This document shows, one piece after another, positions 54,629 through 64,000 of a DNA stretch of 64,000 bases. The DNA comes from Cryptomeria japonica (lineage: Eukaryota > Streptophyta > Pinopsida > Cupressales > Cupressaceae). The stretch covers positions 828,370,897 to 828,434,896 of the forward strand of contig NC_081411.1 of the NCBI RefSeq assembly GCF_030272615.1. Reading direction: 5' to 3'. The translations under genes were made by a program, and so were the position numbers. Under the pieces are notes generated by a model, which had not been told where the DNA came from, did not search any database, and saw nothing but the letters and a program-made list of their open reading frames with translations. Every line of letters starts with the position of its first letter. Positions within the stretch are counted from its first letter, which is position 1.

Positions 54629-55376
54629 CATTGTATCTCAGTTTTAGTTTTGCATCTATATGTCATTTACTATTATCTTAGTTGTTCTCATACTTTCACT
54701 AGCTTAGTTTTTTTGTATCCTACATTTGACTCATTTCCCTTTCATATCAACAAAGGAATAGAATCCCTAAAAGTATTCCTTGACTCTCTTTCACAAGAGG
54801 AAGTCAAAGTGATTCACTTCCTTAGGCTCTTTCGTATTCCAATGTATGAATGAGAGTGGGATTTGGTCTTGGTTTACCTGATCCCATTTTGATACATCAC
54901 AACAACATAATCATTATTCTCTTTTTCATGAATTTATTGATATTTTTGCTTTGATGTACTTTGATACGCATGACATTGATGCTAAAATTGTTATTCATAA
55001 CATTGTCTTGCTTTCTGATGCCAAGATTGTTAAACAAAAGATAAGAAAAATGAATTCTAACATTGATTTGCTTGTTAAGATTAAAATTGAAAAACTTCTT
55101 GAAGCTAGTTTCACTAGACCTATAGATTATTCCCCTTGGATTTCAAATAGTATAGTCATTACTAAACCTGATAATAAGATACTAATGTATACTAACTTTC
55201 GTGATCTTAATAAAGCTTCTTTAAAAGATGACTTTCCTCTTCCCAACATTGACATGATAGTTGATTTTATGGTTGGTCATGCGTTGTTGTCCTTTATGGA
55301 TGGATTTTTCAGTTATAATCAATTTTTTATTAATCCTCAAGGTCAATACAAAACAACCTTCACAACACCTTGGAGT
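54629..55376 (+). pseudogene. G4 pre-RT region and RT N-terminal part
   Basis: The first 320 bp hold only fragments (an open stretch with VFLDSLSQEEVKVIHF). RT is then open from about 54951: IVIHNIVLLSDAKIVKQKIRKMN, FTRPIDYSPWISNSIV, NFRDLNKASLKDDFPLPNIDMIVD, LLSFMDGFFSYNQFFINPQGQYKTTF. Residues that are usually Thr-Asp before FRDLNK read Thr-Asn here. It ends in TTPWS where C2 is inserted. Confidence 0.87.
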
Positions 55377-56792
55377 TGATGGTATGATGAAAGAATAAGT
55401 ATCTGATAGATTACTGAGGGGGGGGGGGGCGTGAATCAGTAAATAGAAAAACTAATATAAACTTCCCAAACTCAAACTCAAACTCACAAGTAAACTTATC
55501 AATGAAATACCACTGCCAAGATCAATACTCATAAATATATCGGTTGACTATTATAGAAACTTAACATTTAACAACATTCAACTTGTAAACATTCAAATGC
55601 TTCACTACTCAATGCTTCTGGTTATCATGTCTCGTCATAAATAGTTAAGTAGTTAATCAAATTAACAATAAGATCATAACCACAAAAACATTCACCACAT
55701 GACACAAGTATTTATACGTGGAAAACCCAAATAGGTAAAAACCACGGTGAGATGGGACACAAAAGAAAATATTTTAACTCTTCTGAAGTTCGCCCTGTTA
55801 GGAGCCTAGCCTGTTAAAACTTCTACAAAAGTCTTGTTAAGAACTGATCTTGTTAGGAATCACCCTGACCTGGTTAAGGGATTGACTACAAATTCCTTGT
55901 TAGAAGCAAATACTCTGTAAGGAGTAACCTCAATAGAGGATTTGAGAATCCAATCTAATGGACCACCTTGTTAGAGGATTTAATAGGTAACCAAGCTTGT
56001 TAGATCTTACCCAGTTAGGGGATTTCAATTCTGCTGTAATTGTCAGAAAACAACAGAAGTTTCTTGATCATTCTGAATAGCACCACATTTGCTTGATCAG
56101 ATCCATTTAATCTTCTATCTGCCTTTACTCAAACTGCAAACTCATTCTCCGGTTAGGCAACCACACACTCAACTGATTTCTACCAACTCTTGCCAACACC
56201 AAAACAAAAACAACTTCATCGACCTTAAATACAAATCAATTAGGTCGGTAACACAACAAAAATCTAATCAATTGAGATTACAAATAAGTTGGTACAAGCA
56301 TGACCGTTGGATTTCATAGTAATCTCATCACATTAATCAAGAAAACCTCAACCATTCCTTGATTATAGCTTCCTCAATCTCAACAACTCATCACGCGCTT
56401 TGCATTAGATGCAATACACTTTACTCCTTCCCTAGACCAAAAAATGCGCCAAAACAATTTGAACTTGTCTTCATACAATGACCTTACATGTCACCATCAT
56501 TACTACTCAAATCATAAACCAATATAACCAATTCAACAACCTTAACCGATTAGGGTTTAGCAAAAACAACTGGTAGGGTTTACCGGTTACATAACATAGA
56601 AAGGGTTTAACCTTATACACCGGTTTACCAGTTCAACTCACAAACTTACATACTAGTTTACAATATCTTTTACAAAGTTATTCCTACCGTTTCAAGACAA
56701 TATCAAGATTAACAATATTATCATTACCGGTTCAATTGACATCAATGACAAAATAACATATCATTAATGCAATCTTCATGCTAATGCCAACA
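55377..56792 (-). repeat. C2 3' LTR
   Basis: On the element strand TGTTGGCATTAGC...CATACCATCA. On the plus strand it starts TGATGGTATGATG and ends GCTAATGCCAACA. It contains a poly-G run (55420-55430, plus strand) and several CCTGGTTAAGG-like motifs of the type also found in C1. Confidence 0.94.
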
Positions 56793-56805
56793 ATCTCCCC
56801 CTTTG
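56793..56805 (-). other. C2 polypurine tract
   Basis: On the minus strand CAAAGGGGGAGAT runs into the LTR start TGTTGG; the same tract as in C1. Confidence 0.88.
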
Positions 56806-57129
56806 GCATTGATGGCAATACAAATATCAACACCATTGCTTGTTGCTGTGAGTGTGAATAGGAATCTTGGTTTACATTACCAAGTATGCACATCCTCTCT
56901 CTGTCTTCAGTTGATCACTGGTTCTCCTTCACATAATCACATAATTCTTCACCCCCTTTGACAAAAATGCCAAATTGAAAGTAAAACATGTAATATCAAA
57001 ATTTCAATGTGTGCCAACAACATACTACAACTTGATGCTCCCCCTGTGGAATACATCCACTTCTACAACAACCCTTGTAAGAATTTTGCAAATAATTTAG
57101 GGATTGATGTAATCAACATCATATTCAAC
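56806..57129 (-). other. C2 3' untranslated tail
   Basis: About 325 bp between RNase H and the polypurine tract with no supported gene. Contains a second purine run (TCAAAGGGGGTG on the minus strand near 56950-56961), like the double purine run in C1. Confidence 0.65.
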
Positions 57130-57592
57130 TAACTTCATGAAGAGGGACAACCCCTAACTAACTTCTAAGATACTCAAAAGTAGTCTTAGGTAGAGGTTTG
57201 GTAAAAATATTTTCCAGCTTCTCCTTGGTAGAAAAATGCTCTAAGATAACATCTTTACTCTGAAATTTTTCCCTCAAGAAATGATACTTCAATTCAACGT
57301 GCTTGGTTTGTGCATGCAAAATAGGATTCTTAGAAATATTAATGGCACTTGTGTTATCACATAAGATCTTTATAGGTTCTGAGATATTCATCTTAAAACC
57401 TTCCAAAATGTGCCTCATCCAAATAGCCTATGTGCAATTCATATAAGCTGCAACATACTCAACTTCAACAGTATATTGTGAAGTACAACTCTGCTTTTTA
57501 CTACTCCATGAAACAATCCTTCCTCCAAGAAAAAATGCACCACCGGTTGTGCTTTTTTGGTCATCAACATTTCATGCCCAATCAACATCTGT
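57130..57592 (-). pseudogene. C2 RNase H (broken)
   Basis: The open stretch 57158-57418 carries ILCDNTSAINISKN (catalytic Asp), HVELKYHFLREKFQ and LENIFTKPLPKTTFEYL, the usual end of copia RNase H. The N-terminal part, with its Asp and Glu motifs, lies upstream to about 57592 and is broken by stops (GRIVSWS, TVEVEYVAA can be made out). Otherwise co-linear with C1 3436-3900. Confidence 0.85.
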
Positions 57593-58720
57593 CTATGCCT
57601 TCAAATCAAAGTTTCCTCCATATGGATACCATAATCCATAGTCAACAGTATCTTTCAGGTATCTAAAAATTCTCTTGGTTTCTATCAGGTGTGTTTCCTT
57701 CGGATTCTTTTGGAATCTAGCAACTATGCCAACTGCATGGGCAATGTTCGGTTTGCTGTGAACAACATAGTGTAATTTGCCAATCATTGACTTGTATTCC
57801 TTCTCATCAACAGACTTATATTCATCTTCCTTAGACAATTTACAACCTGTAACCATTGGTGTCCCAACTGGTTTACAATCACTCATGCTAAATATCTTCA
57901 ACTCCTCTTTCACATACTTAGACTGTGTAATGAAAATACCATTCTTCATTTGTTGTATCTGTAAGCCTATGAAATTTTTTATTTCCCCTACTAAAGACAT
58001 TTCAAATTCATTTTTCATTTCATCTACAAAACTGTTGCTCATGACATCATTACCTCCAAATATAATATCATCAACAAATACTTCATTGGCTAGTATTTCA
58101 TCTCCTTCAAACTTGAGTTATATGTTATTATCATCATTGGTTCTCAGAAAGCCTATTTTCAGTAGATGTGTATGAAGCCTTTCATACCATGCTCTGGGTG
58201 CCTGCTTTAATCCATATAAAGCCTTATGCAATTTTCATACCATGTCTTTCTCACCAGTCAACGCATAAGCATCTAGATGCTCTATGTATACCTCTTCTTC
58301 CAATATCCCATTCAAAAATGCAAACTTAACATCCATCTGATATACCTTGAACTTCTTATGGCCTGCAAATGCAAGTAAAGTTCTGACACCTTCCAGTCTT
58401 GCTACTAGTACAAAAGTTTTGCCGTAATCTTCTCCTTCCTCTTGAGCATAACCCTTGCACACTAATCTTGCCTTGTTGCGAACTACAACACCATCTTCAT
58501 TCAATTTGTTCCTATATACCCATTTAGTACCTATAACATTCTTATTTACTGATCAGGGTACTAGGGTCCAAGTGTTCTTCTTCTTAATTTGATCTAATTC
58601 CTCCTCCATAGCTTTAACCCAATAATCATCACCAAATGCCTCCTTAGCAGTTCTTGGTTCAATGGTGGAGATCATGCAAGAATTCTCTCTGATTCTTCAT
58701 CTGGTTAGAACTCCAGCATC
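57593..58720 (-). pseudogene. C2 reverse transcriptase (broken)
   Basis: On the minus strand the order is: AMEEELDQIK-like start near 58610, [54 protein letters not shown] (58235-58504), the catalytic EVFVDDIIFGGNDVMS at about 58045-58090, and FEMSLVGEIKNFIGLQIQQ, TGCKLSKEDEY, SMIGKLHYVVHSKPNIAHAVG, IFRYLKDTVDYGLWYP (57593-58042). Stops separate the open pieces. Confidence 0.9.
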
Positions 58721-59932
58721 CTTATCTCCAATAATCTTCTCAGGATTGTGATTCAGTCTCATATATCTAGGAATAGCATGATCATTATCTTCAGGTTCAA
58801 CTACTTATTTGTCATCATCTTCTTCTAAATTTATTTGTTCCGGTTGGACTGTTGCATCAAAATTTGCTTTGTCATTTTAGATTTCACGGTTTGTGGTTCC
58901 AAAAACAAAATGCCCTCTTCATCCTTTTTCTCTGAACTAGTTCCTTCTGAGACTTCAGGAAATTCATCCACTCGAACATCAACACTCTCAACAATTCTCT
59001 GTGTTCAGTTGTTAAAACATTTGTAGCCCTTACTCTTGGTGGAATAGCCAAGAAATATGCCTTCATCACTCTTAGCCTCAAATTTTTTAATGTAATCACC
59101 TCTCTTAATAAAACATTTGCTTCCAAATATCTTAAAATAGCTAACATTAGGTGATCTTCCATACCAATATTCATAAGGAATCTTTTCCTTACCCCTTTTT
59201 ACCAAAACCTGGTTCATTGTGTAGACAGTTATGCTGACAAACTCTCTCCAAAAGGTTTTTGCTACACCTCCTTGTATCAATATTGTCCTAGTAGCTTCAA
59301 CAAGTAACCAATTGTTTCTTTTTGCAATGCCATTCTATTGTGGTCTGCTTGGTTCAGAAAGCTATCATTTGATATCATTCTCTTCACAGTACCTAGTGAA
59401 TTCCTCAGAAGTAAATTCACCGCCTTGATCCGTCCTCAGACATTTTATCTTCTTACCGATCTCTTTCTCAGCTAAGGCCTTGAATGCCTTGAACTTTCCA
59501 AAAGCTTCAGTCTTATCTTTCAAGAATGTAACTCACATCATCCTTGAGCAATCATCAGTGAGAATCATGAAATATCTATCACCTTGAATGCTTTGTGTTC
59601 TTATTGGTTCACATAGATTTGTATGAACCAAATCTAACAAGTGCTCTGTTGAAAAGGATTTTCTTTTGAAATTTGAAGGTCATCTTACCTAACTAACATT
59701 CTTTGCAAAGAGCATTAACCGGTTTGTCTAACTAAGCCAAACCTCTCACTGTCTTGGACTTACTCACTTTAACAATGTTATCAAAGTTTATATGACAAAA
59801 TCTCCTATGCCAAAGCCGGCTATCATCTATTTTTTTAATAAAATAATTGCTAACTTTAGAATCGAGATGAAACAGGTTACCTTTAGTTTGTTTCCTGATT
59901 GGAATCAATTCACCTTTGTTGCCAAAGATTTT
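58721..59932 (-). pseudogene. C2 integrase (broken)
   Basis: Read on the minus strand: zinc domain with LWHRRFCHINFDNI near 59730-59810 and ALCKECQLG near 59690-59715; core region around 59400-59650 with GGEFTSEEF; then TFWREFVSITVYTMNQVLVKR and SPNVSYFKIFGSKCFIKRGDY, DEGIFLGYSTKSKGYKCFNN (59005-59280). The C-terminal linker runs to about 58721. Several frameshifts and stops. Co-linear with C1 integrase. Confidence 0.87.
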
Positions 59933-60190
59933 TCACATACCATTTTTAAACTCCAGATGATATCCTTTGTCATTGGGTTGTGCCACACTCAAAAGATTGT
60001 GCTTTAGACCTTCAACCCAGTAGACATCGGCTGCACTGCTCTTCCCATTAAGAGAAATAACTCCTTTACCTTTAACCATGCAGGGTGAGTTATTGCCAAA
60101 TCTAACTACACCGCCATCAAGTTCCTTCAAGGAAAGAAATTTGCTTCAATCACCAGTCATATGATGTGAACAACCACTATCAATGATCAA
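59933..60190 (-). pseudogene. C2 protease domain
   Basis: The catalytic triad is in DLIIDSGCSHHMTGD at about 60149-60193 at the end of the gag frame. A stop at about 60147 separates it from the remaining part, which is open at 59933-60130 (GGVVRFGNNSPCMVKGKGVI, YWVEGLKHNLLSVAQ). Confidence 0.87.
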
Positions 60191-61228
60191 ATCATCAGAG
60201 TTATCCATCCTAGATACTAATGCCTTCTGGTCTGATATCTCTTCCTTAATAGCTACAAATGCAATATCTTCACTAGCATCATCATCAGATCCATCAGTGA
60301 TACCACTATCAATAACAATAAGACAATCTCTCTTGCCTTTACCCTTATACTTCTTAAATTTGTCTCTCTTGTGTTCATTTTCACCATTAGGAAAATTAGT
60401 CACTATGTGACCAATCTTGTTGCATGCAAAACATTTTAAAGGTAGTTTACCTCTATATTTACTAGTGCCTCTGGGCAACCGCTTTGCCAACAATTATTTA
60501 AGCTCCACTAAACTGTCTTCATCATCAACATCTCTGCTGGATCTAGATTCATAACCATGACTAGTATCTCTACTTTTTCTCACAGATGGGTTAGAAATAG
60601 AAGCTCTAAATGCAGACTCAGATTTCTGTATACTACCATCATAACCATTTAGTTCAAAAGTAGTAAGCTTGCTAATGATGGAGTCAAGATTTACCTTAGT
60701 TTTATCAATGGACTTCAGCTCCTGAATAGCTGCAACTCAAATAGCATAGATCGGTAGCAGGGTTCTTAGTACCTTACTGATCACTGTGGCATCTTCCACT
60801 TTCCCTCCTGCACTCTTTATTTCAATGATTATCTCTTTTATCCTTTGACCATACTACTAGATATGCTCACTTTCAAACATCCTCATGTCATGAAATTTTC
60901 CTCTTAGACTCTCCTCTTTAGCAATCTTAACATGTTCATCACTGCTATAAATCTCTTCAAGTTTTTTCCATACTTCATATGCAGTTTCAAGACCATGAAC
61001 ATCTACATATTCAACATCAGACATGGAATTGATAATAGCTTCCAGTTCTTGATGATTTTATTGTTATTCTTTCTTCTGATCATTAGTCAGAGTTCCAATA
61101 GGTGCAATATATTGAGTTTCTACATGATCCCAATACTAACTTCCTAGAATCTTAATGTAAATCTTCATTCTACCGCTCCATATCCTATAGTTATCTTTGT
61201 TGAACTTCAGGCCTTCTTTCTTCATCAT
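60191..61228 (-). pseudogene. C2 gag (broken)
   Basis: The start is ATG-ATG-AAG at 61228-61220 (MMKKEGLKFNKDNYR), followed by UBN2-type gag sequence (FETAYEVWKKLEEIY, SLRGKFHDMRMFESEH). Open from about 60493 on: LAKRLPRGTSKYRGKLPLKCF and the zinc knuckle CFACNKIGHIVTNFPN. Here the last ligand Cys of CCHC is Phe, while C1 has Cys, so RNA binding by this knuckle would be expected to fail. A run of acidic residues follows (DGSDDDASEDIAF). Stops near 61082, 61045, 60857 and 60740. Confidence 0.87.
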
Positions 61229-61281
61229 GATCTAGCATATCTCCTCAAGGTGTTAGGCTTATATCTTAGAGGACCTGAGTT

Positions 61282-61293
61282 GTTCTAATACCA
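61282..61293 (-). other. C2 primer-binding site
   Basis: TGGTATTAGAAC on the minus strand, 2 bp after the 5' LTR. It resembles the TGGTATCAGAGC site complementary to initiator Met tRNA that is standard in plant copia elements, with two differences. Confidence 0.75.
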
Positions 61294-61295
61294 AT

Positions 61296-62716
61296 TGATT
61301 GTATGATGAAAGAATAAGTATCTGGTAGATTACTGAGAAGGTGGGGGGGGTGAATCAGTAAATAGAAAAATTGATACAAACTTCCCAAACTCAAACTCAA
61401 ACTCACAAAGTAAACTTATCAATGAAATACCACTATCAAGATCAATACTCATAAAAATACCGGTTGACTATTATAGAAAGTTAACATTAAACAACATTTA
61501 ACTTGTAAACATCCAATTGCTTCACTACTCAGTGCTTCCGGTTATCATTTTTCATCAGAAATAGTTGAGTAGTTAATCAAATCAATAATAAGATCATAAC
61601 CACACAAAAAATTCACCACATGACACAAGTATTTATACATGGAAAACCCAAATAGGTAAAAACCACAATGAGATGGGACTCACAAGAAAATATTTGAACT
61701 CTTATGAAGTTCGCCCTATTAGGAGCCTAGTCTGTTAAATCTTTTACAAAAGTCCTGTTAAGAACTGATCCTGTTAGGAATCACCCGGTTAAGGGATTGA
61801 CTATAAATTCCTTGTTAGAAGCAAATACCCTGTAAGGAGTAACCTCAGTAGAGGATTTGAGAATCCAATCTAATGGACCACCTTGTTAGAGGATTTAATA
61901 AGTAACCAAGCTTGTTAGAGCTTACCCGGTTAGGGGATTTCAATTCTATTGTAATTGTTAGAAAACAACACGAGTTTCTTGATATGTCTGAAGAGCACTA
62001 CATTTGCTTGATCAGATCCATTTAAGCTTCTATCTACCTCTACTCAAACTACAGACTCGTTCTTCGATTAGGCAACCACACACTCAACTGATTTCTGCCA
62101 ACTCTTGCCAACACCAAAACAAAAACAACTTCATCGACCTTAATATACAAATCAATTAGGTTGGTAACACAACAAAAATATAATCTTCTCATCATCAAGA
62201 TTACAAACAAGTCAGTACAAGAATGACCATTGGATTTCATAGCAATATCATCACATTAATCAAGAAAACCTCAACCACTCCTTGGTTACCACTTCCTCGA
62301 GCTCAATAACCCATCACGTGCTTTGCATTAGATGCAATACACTTTGCTCCTTCCCTAGAAAAATAGACGTGCCAAAACAATTTGAACTTGTCTTAACACA
62401 ATGACCTTACGTGTCACCATCATTATTGCTTAAATCATAAACCAACATAACCAATTCAACAACCTTAATCGATTAGGGTTTAGCAAAAACAGCTGGCAGG
62501 GTTTACCGGTTACATAACATAGAAAGGGTTTAACCTTATACACCGGTTTACCAGTTCAACTCACAAACTAACATACTAGTTTACAATATCTTTTACAAAG
62601 TTCTTCCTACCGGTTTCAATACAATATCAAAATTAACAACAATATCATTACCGATTCAATTGACATCAATGACAACATAACACATCATTAATGCAATCTT
62701 CATGCTAATGCCAACA
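61296..62716 (-). repeat. C2 5' LTR
   Basis: 1421 bp. On the plus strand it runs TGATTGTATGATG...GCTAATGCCAACA, matching 55377-56792 along its whole length with scattered substitutions and small indels. Its poly-G run differs in length from that of the 3' LTR. Confidence 0.94.
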
Positions 62717-63565
62717 GGAGTACTATTTGTTGGATGGTTATGCCTTTTAGATTAAAGAATGCTAGAGCAACTTATCAACATGCTATGACACTGATCTTTC
62801 ATGACTATATTCATAAAATCTTGTAGGACTATGTCGATGATATCTTGGCCAAATTTGTTTCACACCAAGATCATGTTGAAATTCTCCATCAATTTTTTGA
62901 GCATATTCATAAATAAAACATGTGTTTGAATCCTCGAAAATGTGTTTTTGGTGTGGATAGTGGAAAGATTCTAGGTTTCATTATTTCACATCATAGTATT
63001 GACGTGGATACAAAGAATATAGATGATATTGTTAATATGCCACCTCCTCGAAACATTTCTCAACTTCGTAGTTTGAAAGGGAAAATTCAAGCTATTCATT
63101 GGTTTGTTCCACAACTTGTGGATCCAACCCTTCCTTTTACTTCATTTCTTAAAAAAGAAAAAATTTCTCAATGGAATAGAGATTGTCAGAGATATTTTGA
63201 TGACATGAAACATTACCTTGCTAATCCTCCTATCTTACAACTTTCTCTTCGTAATCATCCTTTTCTCTTTTATATGTATGCTTCTTATAGTGCTCCCCCA
63301 ATCTTATTAGCTCAACATGATAGTGATGGTAAAGAACATCCAGTATATTACATAAGTCGTACTTTATTGGATTATGAAGCTAGATATATTGTGATAGAAA
63401 AACAATGCCTCCCTATAGTCTTTTCAACTCAAAAGTTAAGGAATTACCTCCTTAATGTTGAAACTCAAGTCATTGTTAAATTTGATCCTTTAAAACATTC
63501 ATTTTCTAAAGAAGACCTCTCAAGATGCTTAATGAAATGGGTTATGATGTTAAGTGAATTTGTCC
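62717..63565 (+). pseudogene. G4 RT C-terminal part and RNase H
   Basis: The frame resumes after the GGAGT duplication: WMVMPFRLKNARATYQHAM, then DYVDDILAK (catalytic) preceded by a TAG at about 62824, NPRKCVFGVDSGKILGFI, MPPPRNISQLRSLKGKIQAI. RNase H: FLFYMYASYSAPPILLAQHD, YISRTLLDYEARYIVIEKQC, LRNYLLNVE. Open from 62920 to 63570, with a TAA at about 62914 and a TAA at 63568. Confidence 0.88.
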
Positions 63566-64000
63566 TTTAATTTGTTTCTCAAAAAGTAATTAAAGGACAA
63601 GCTTTAACTGACCATTTGATTGATGCTCCTTTAGCTTTTGCTATTCCTAATCAAGATTCTTTTCCTGATGAATTTGTTCTTCCTGTAGATGTGAATAACA
63701 GTTGGGAATTATTATTTGATGGCTCTAGATATCAAACGAGATACGATACCGGTGTCATCTTAGTGACTCCTTTAGGAAATCCAATTCCTTTATCTTATCG
63801 TCTCAATTTCTTACGTATCATTACTATTGTTGAGTATGAAGGTCTTATAACTAGATTAAAATCAATGTTATCTGTTAAAGATCAACACTTTCATATATTT
63901 GGTAACTCACAATTGACCATAAGACAAGTTATGGGAACCTATCAAGCTAAACACTCAAAAGTTTCTCAACACCATTACTTGGCCTTTTGAATGCATGCAA
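63566..64000 (+). pseudogene. G4 second RNase H, cut by window end
   Basis: After the stop at 63568 the frame gives FVSQKVIKGQALTDHLIDAPL and then WELLFDGSRYQTRYDTGVILV (first catalytic Asp), IVEYEGLITRLKS (Glu) and FGNSQLTIRQV. In the last motif Asn stands where the other families have the catalytic Asp (YGDSQL). The presence of this domain in G4 too places it in the Tat clade. It ends in a TGA at 63988, and the rest of the element lies beyond the window. Confidence 0.85.

Larger units (their letters stand above)
55377..62716 (-). mobile_element. C2: complete Ty1/copia element nested in G4 RT
   Basis: 7340 bp on the minus strand with LTRs of 1416 and 1421 bp, flanked by GGAGT at 55372-55376 and 62717-62721, an exact 5-bp target-site duplication. 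The G4 RT frame continues on the far side. It has a primer site, gag, protease, integrase, RT, RNase H and a polypurine tract in copia order. The coding region has numerous stops and frameshifts and the LTRs differ by a few percent by eye, so it is an old copy that is complete in structure but not in coding capacity. Confidence 0.95.
54629..64000 (+). mobile_element. G4: Tat-like gypsy element, split by C2, runs off the window
   Basis: Pieces 54629-55376 and 62722-64000 join across the C2 insertion into one RT frame. Upstream it abuts the G1 3' LTR without a recognisable boundary; downstream it leaves the window in the second RNase H. It is a different family from G1-G3, as the protein sequence is clearly diverged (NIVLLSDAKIVKQKIRKMN; LLDYEARYIVIEKQC) though the domain order is the same. 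Codons are strongly AT-biased. Confidence 0.88.

Noticed and set aside
1-64000. CRISPR arrays, operons, ribosome-binding sites, rRNA or tRNA genes
   Set aside because: Nothing of this kind is visible; tandem repeats found here have no unique spacers, and all coding sequence is of eukaryotic LTR retrotransposon type.

Overview
This window is a stack of nested plant LTR retrotransposons. I found no credible host gene, rRNA or tRNA gene in either strand. Very long (~16 kb) Ty3/gypsy elements, Ty1/copia elements with polyproteins of plant type, AT-rich LTRs and the absence of host genes point to a large-genome land plant. A gymnosperm is my best guess, from the general look of the LTRs (including a 463-bp solo LTR resembling conifer repeats I remember), but this is inference and not proof.

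Layout. (1) 1-6683: the 3' part of a dead copia element (C1, + strand), with gag, protease, integrase, RT, RNase H, a rearranged 3' region and its 3' LTR. (2) 6684-7450: a TA/TG/ATGT microsatellite; 7451-8172 is unassigned or a possible LTR fragment. (3) 8173-54628: an old gypsy element G1 (+ strand) now in three pieces (8173-15156, about 37557-41998, 49938-54628; together about 16.1 kb). (4) Inside G1 after its protease lies G2 (- strand, 15157-31301, 16.1 kb, LTRs about 1% different by eye). It is joined head-to-tail to a second, truncated unit (31302-36597) that shares the middle LTR, then about 960 bp of unassigned DNA. (5) Inside the G1 integrase lies G3 (+ strand, 41999-49937, exact 5-bp duplication ATGAG), which has lost everything from within its 5' LTR to the region before RT. 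(6) Inside the G1 3' untranslated region is a solo LTR (50543-51005, exact duplication ATCTG). (7) 54629-64000: another gypsy element G4 (+ strand), split inside RT by a complete copia element C2 (- strand, 55377-62716, exact duplication GGAGT).

G1, G2 and G3 are one lineage. The order is 5' LTR, tRNA-primer site, long leader with a small extra ORF, gag, aspartic protease, a G-patch-like segment, a Pro/Ala-rich linker, RT, RNase H, a second RNase H, integrase, a 2.3-2.6 kb 3' non-coding region with tandem repeats and a conserved hairpin pair, polypurine tract and 3' LTR. The second RNase H and the CX2HX5HX4C-like gag finger fit the Tat clade of gypsy elements. G2 is the best preserved: its gag-pol frame has one frameshift and three in-frame stops over about 7.3 kb.

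The best candidates for under-described biology are the G-patch module between protease and RT, the pre-gag ORF seen in both G1 and G2, the 63-nt-spaced hairpin pair kept in all copies of this family, the tandem (shared-LTR) structure of G2, and the self-complementary protease cassette near the 3' end of C1.
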